Assembly (NCBI RefSeq): GCF_009380135.2
Contig: NZ_WHUT02000013.1
Location: 39,357 to 103,356, forward strand
Reading direction: 5' to 3'
DNA: 64,000 nt
From: Fertoeibacter niger
GTDB lineage: Bacteria > Pseudomonadota > Alphaproteobacteria > Rhodobacterales > Rhodobacteraceae
A program made the position numbers and the translations under genes. The notes under the pieces were generated by a model. The model ran no database searches and was not told the origin of the DNA. It was given only the letters and a program-made list of their open reading frames with translations. Position 1 is the stretch's first letter. Each line of letters begins with the position of its first letter. Positions 62,812 to 64,000 of this stretch are shown here, one piece after another.

Positions 62812-63408
62812 ATGGCACGCAAGACCGGATCACATTCCGACATCACCGGCCCCCGGGTCCGCGCCGCCGCGCTGCGGCTGTTCGCGCGCCACGGCTATGC
62901 CGCCGTATCGATGCGCCAGATCGCCGCCGAGGTGGGGGTGCAGGCCGGGGCGTTGTATCTTTACACCCCTGACAAGCAAACCCTGCTGTTCGATCTGATG
63001 CAGGGCCACATGCAGGAACTGTTGGCGGCATTGGCACATCTGCCACCCGCCCCGCCAGTGGCCGCGCTGAATCAATTCGCCCGCTTCCATATCCGCTTTC
63101 ATCTGGACAGGCCCGAGTCGGTGTTCATCGCCTATATGGAATTACGCAATCTGGAACCCGCCAATTTTACTGCCATCGAGGCACTGCGGCGGCGCTACGA
63201 AGCGGCGCTGGAAGCGATTCTGCACGCCGGTGTGGCAGAGGGGGTCTTCACCCTGCCCGATACCAAACTCGCCACTCTGGCCCTGATCGCCATGCTGACC
63301 GGGGTGACGAACTGGTATCGCGAGGGCGGTCGGCTGGGCCGGGACGAGGTCGAGGCGATCTATGCCGCGATGGCGCTGCGGGCCGCAGGGGTCATTCCGC
63401 CCGCCTGA
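62812..63408 (+). CDS. TetR-family transcriptional regulator
   Basis: This 198-residue regulator has an N-terminal helix-turn-helix (AALRLFARHGYAAVSMRQIAAEVGVQAGALYLYTPDKQTLL) and a C-terminal ligand/dimer domain. The DNA-recognition helix has AGALYLY in place of the more common KGTLYHH. The target is unknown; a palindrome overlaps its own promoter. Confidence 0.92.
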   Translation: MARKTGSHSDITGPRVRAAALRLFARHGYAAVSMRQIAAEVGVQAGALYLYTPDKQTLLFDLMQGHMQELLAALAHLPPAPPVAALNQFARFHIRFHLDRPESVFIAYMELRNLEPANFTAIEALRRRYEAALEAILHAGVAEGVFTLPDTKLATLALIAMLTGVTNWYREGGRLGRDEVEAIYAAMALRAAGVIPPA

Positions 63409-63443
63409 TCCGGCCCGGGTCGCAGCCCGGTGTTGTGCCGGGC

Positions 63444-63749
63444 TTACACCGAAAATGCATCCGCCCATTCGGGATGCCGCTTGCGCTGCGCATTCACGAA
63501 GGGGCAAAGCGGCATGATCTTGAAGCCTTCCGCGCGCGCATCGGCCACCAGCCGCGTCACCAGCGCCAGCCCCGCCCCGGTGCCGCGAAACGCATCGGGC
63601 ACCGCCGTGTGATCGGCAATGACCAGCGTGGGCGAGGTGATGGAATAGGTCAACTCGGCGTCGGCCCCGTCCTGCCGGATGACATAGCGCCCCTTGGGGC
63701 CGTGAATGTCGCGGTGGATCGTGTGCTGGGGTATGGGCTGATCGGACAT
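63444..63749 (-). CDS. Small GNAT-family acetyltransferase
   Basis: This 101-residue protein belongs to the short Gcn5-like group (YidJ type). GRYVIRQDGADAELTY, the acetyl-CoA loop FRGTGAGLALV and the conserved CPFVNAQRKRHPEW end are visible. It starts at MSDQPIPQ; a longer frame upstream crosses repeat copy C. Substrate unknown. Confidence 0.88.
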   Translation of the reverse strand: MSDQPIPQHTIHRDIHGPKGRYVIRQDGADAELTYSITSPTLVIADHTAVPDAFRGTGAGLALVTRLVADARAEGFKIMPLCPFVNAQRKRHPEWADAFSV

Positions 63750-63788
63750 TGTGCTTCCATGGCGCTGCGCCGCTTGTATTTGTCGGAG

Positions 63789-63841
63789 CCGGGGGGCTGT
63801 CTGCCCCCCGGACCCCCCGAGGATATTTTCAGGCAGAAAAT
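63789..63841 (+). repeat. Dispersed intergenic repeat, copy C
   Basis: CCGGGGGGC-TGTCT-GCCCCCCGG is followed by ACCCCCCGAGGATATTTTCAGGCAGAAAAT. It lies between the CoA-transferase and GNAT genes and may terminate the first and lead into the second. Confidence 0.8.
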
Positions 63842-63873
63842 GGGGGGAGTGTGGAGTGGGTTGCGGCGGGTTT

Positions 63874-64000
63874 TCAGTTGACGATGGTGGCCTCGGTGGC
63901 TGCGCGCAGGTCGGCTTCGGTGACGCCGGTGGCGCATTCGACGATGGCAAGGCCGCCGGGCACCACGTCGAGCACGCCCAGATTGGTGATGATGCGGTTG
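63874..64000 (-). CDS. 3-oxoacid CoA-transferase subunit B, C-terminal end only
   Basis: The last 41 codons of a minus-strand gene enter from the right edge (RIITNLGVLDVVPGG, LAIVECATGVTEADL). This is the conserved C-terminus of the B subunit of succinyl-CoA/acetoacetate-type CoA transferases. The rest of the gene and its A subunit lie outside the window. Confidence 0.85.
   Translation of the reverse strand, partial: NRIITNLGVLDVVPGGLAIVECATGVTEADLRAATEATIVN

Noticed and set aside
1..64000. CRISPR arrays, rRNA genes, replication origin
   Set aside because: No regularly spaced repeats with spacers, no rRNA sequence and no DnaA-box cluster were seen in any part of the window.

Overview
The window is high-GC DNA from a member of the Rhodobacterales (Rhodobacter/Paracoccus-type Alphaproteobacteria). 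The evidence is a complete beta-hydroxyaspartate-cycle (bhc) cluster, HemP, MocD/MocE-type proteins, a PleD-type diguanylate cyclase next to a DUF3572 gene, and an H-NOX/diguanylate-cyclase pair. It looks chromosomal. It holds recJ, glpX, hom and one tRNA-Glu. I see no transposase, phage gene, rRNA or CRISPR array.

Layout. 1-3568: the end of an amino-acid ABC permease gene, a DMT exporter and adenine deaminase. 3751-9964 (minus strand): an iron block with two imelysins, a di-heme c-type (DUF1111) oxidoreductase, a DUF1513 protein, bfd-bfr, and hemP with a coupled micro-ORF. 11125-16582: bhcR divergent from bhcABCD, for glyoxylate assimilation. 16695-25791: a catabolic locus resembling rhizopine/inositol (moc/iol) genes. 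A LacI regulator sits between a minus-strand trio (MocD-like oxygenase, MocE-like Rieske ferredoxin, PanB-like enzyme) and a plus-strand operon (MocC-like isomerase, ABC sugar importer, short-chain dehydrogenase, MocA/IolG-like dehydrogenase). 25959-36963: an exported proteolysis/lipolysis cluster with two caspase-fold proteins, a small secreted protein, an HtrA-like protease, a two-component system, a patatin lipoprotein and a chymotrypsin-like protease. This is the best candidate for an undescribed system.

37109-53371 is mostly housekeeping and accessory: a GAPDH paralogue, cold-shock protein, MFS and DMT transporters, aldo/keto reductase, two lipoproteins, an XRE-regulator/desaturase pair, Nudix and DUF983 proteins, an EF-hand protein, an ECF sigma / membrane protein / CnrX-like sensor operon, a PleD-like cyclase, a HAD phosphatase and an MttB-family methyltransferase. 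53442-54067 is an AT-richer patch with a probably frameshifted immunity-like gene. 54312-57768 holds a DUF4153 membrane protein and an H-NOX-like protein lacking its heme ligand, followed by a diguanylate cyclase. 57883-64000 carries tRNA-Glu, recJ, glpX, hom, a small lipoprotein, a TetR regulator, a GNAT protein and the end of a CoA-transferase subunit B gene.

A short dispersed intergenic repeat (often a GC hairpin followed by GGATATTT...CAG..AA) occurs at least five times, once inside the bhc operon. Functions are inferred from sequence motifs and family knowledge; no database search was possible.
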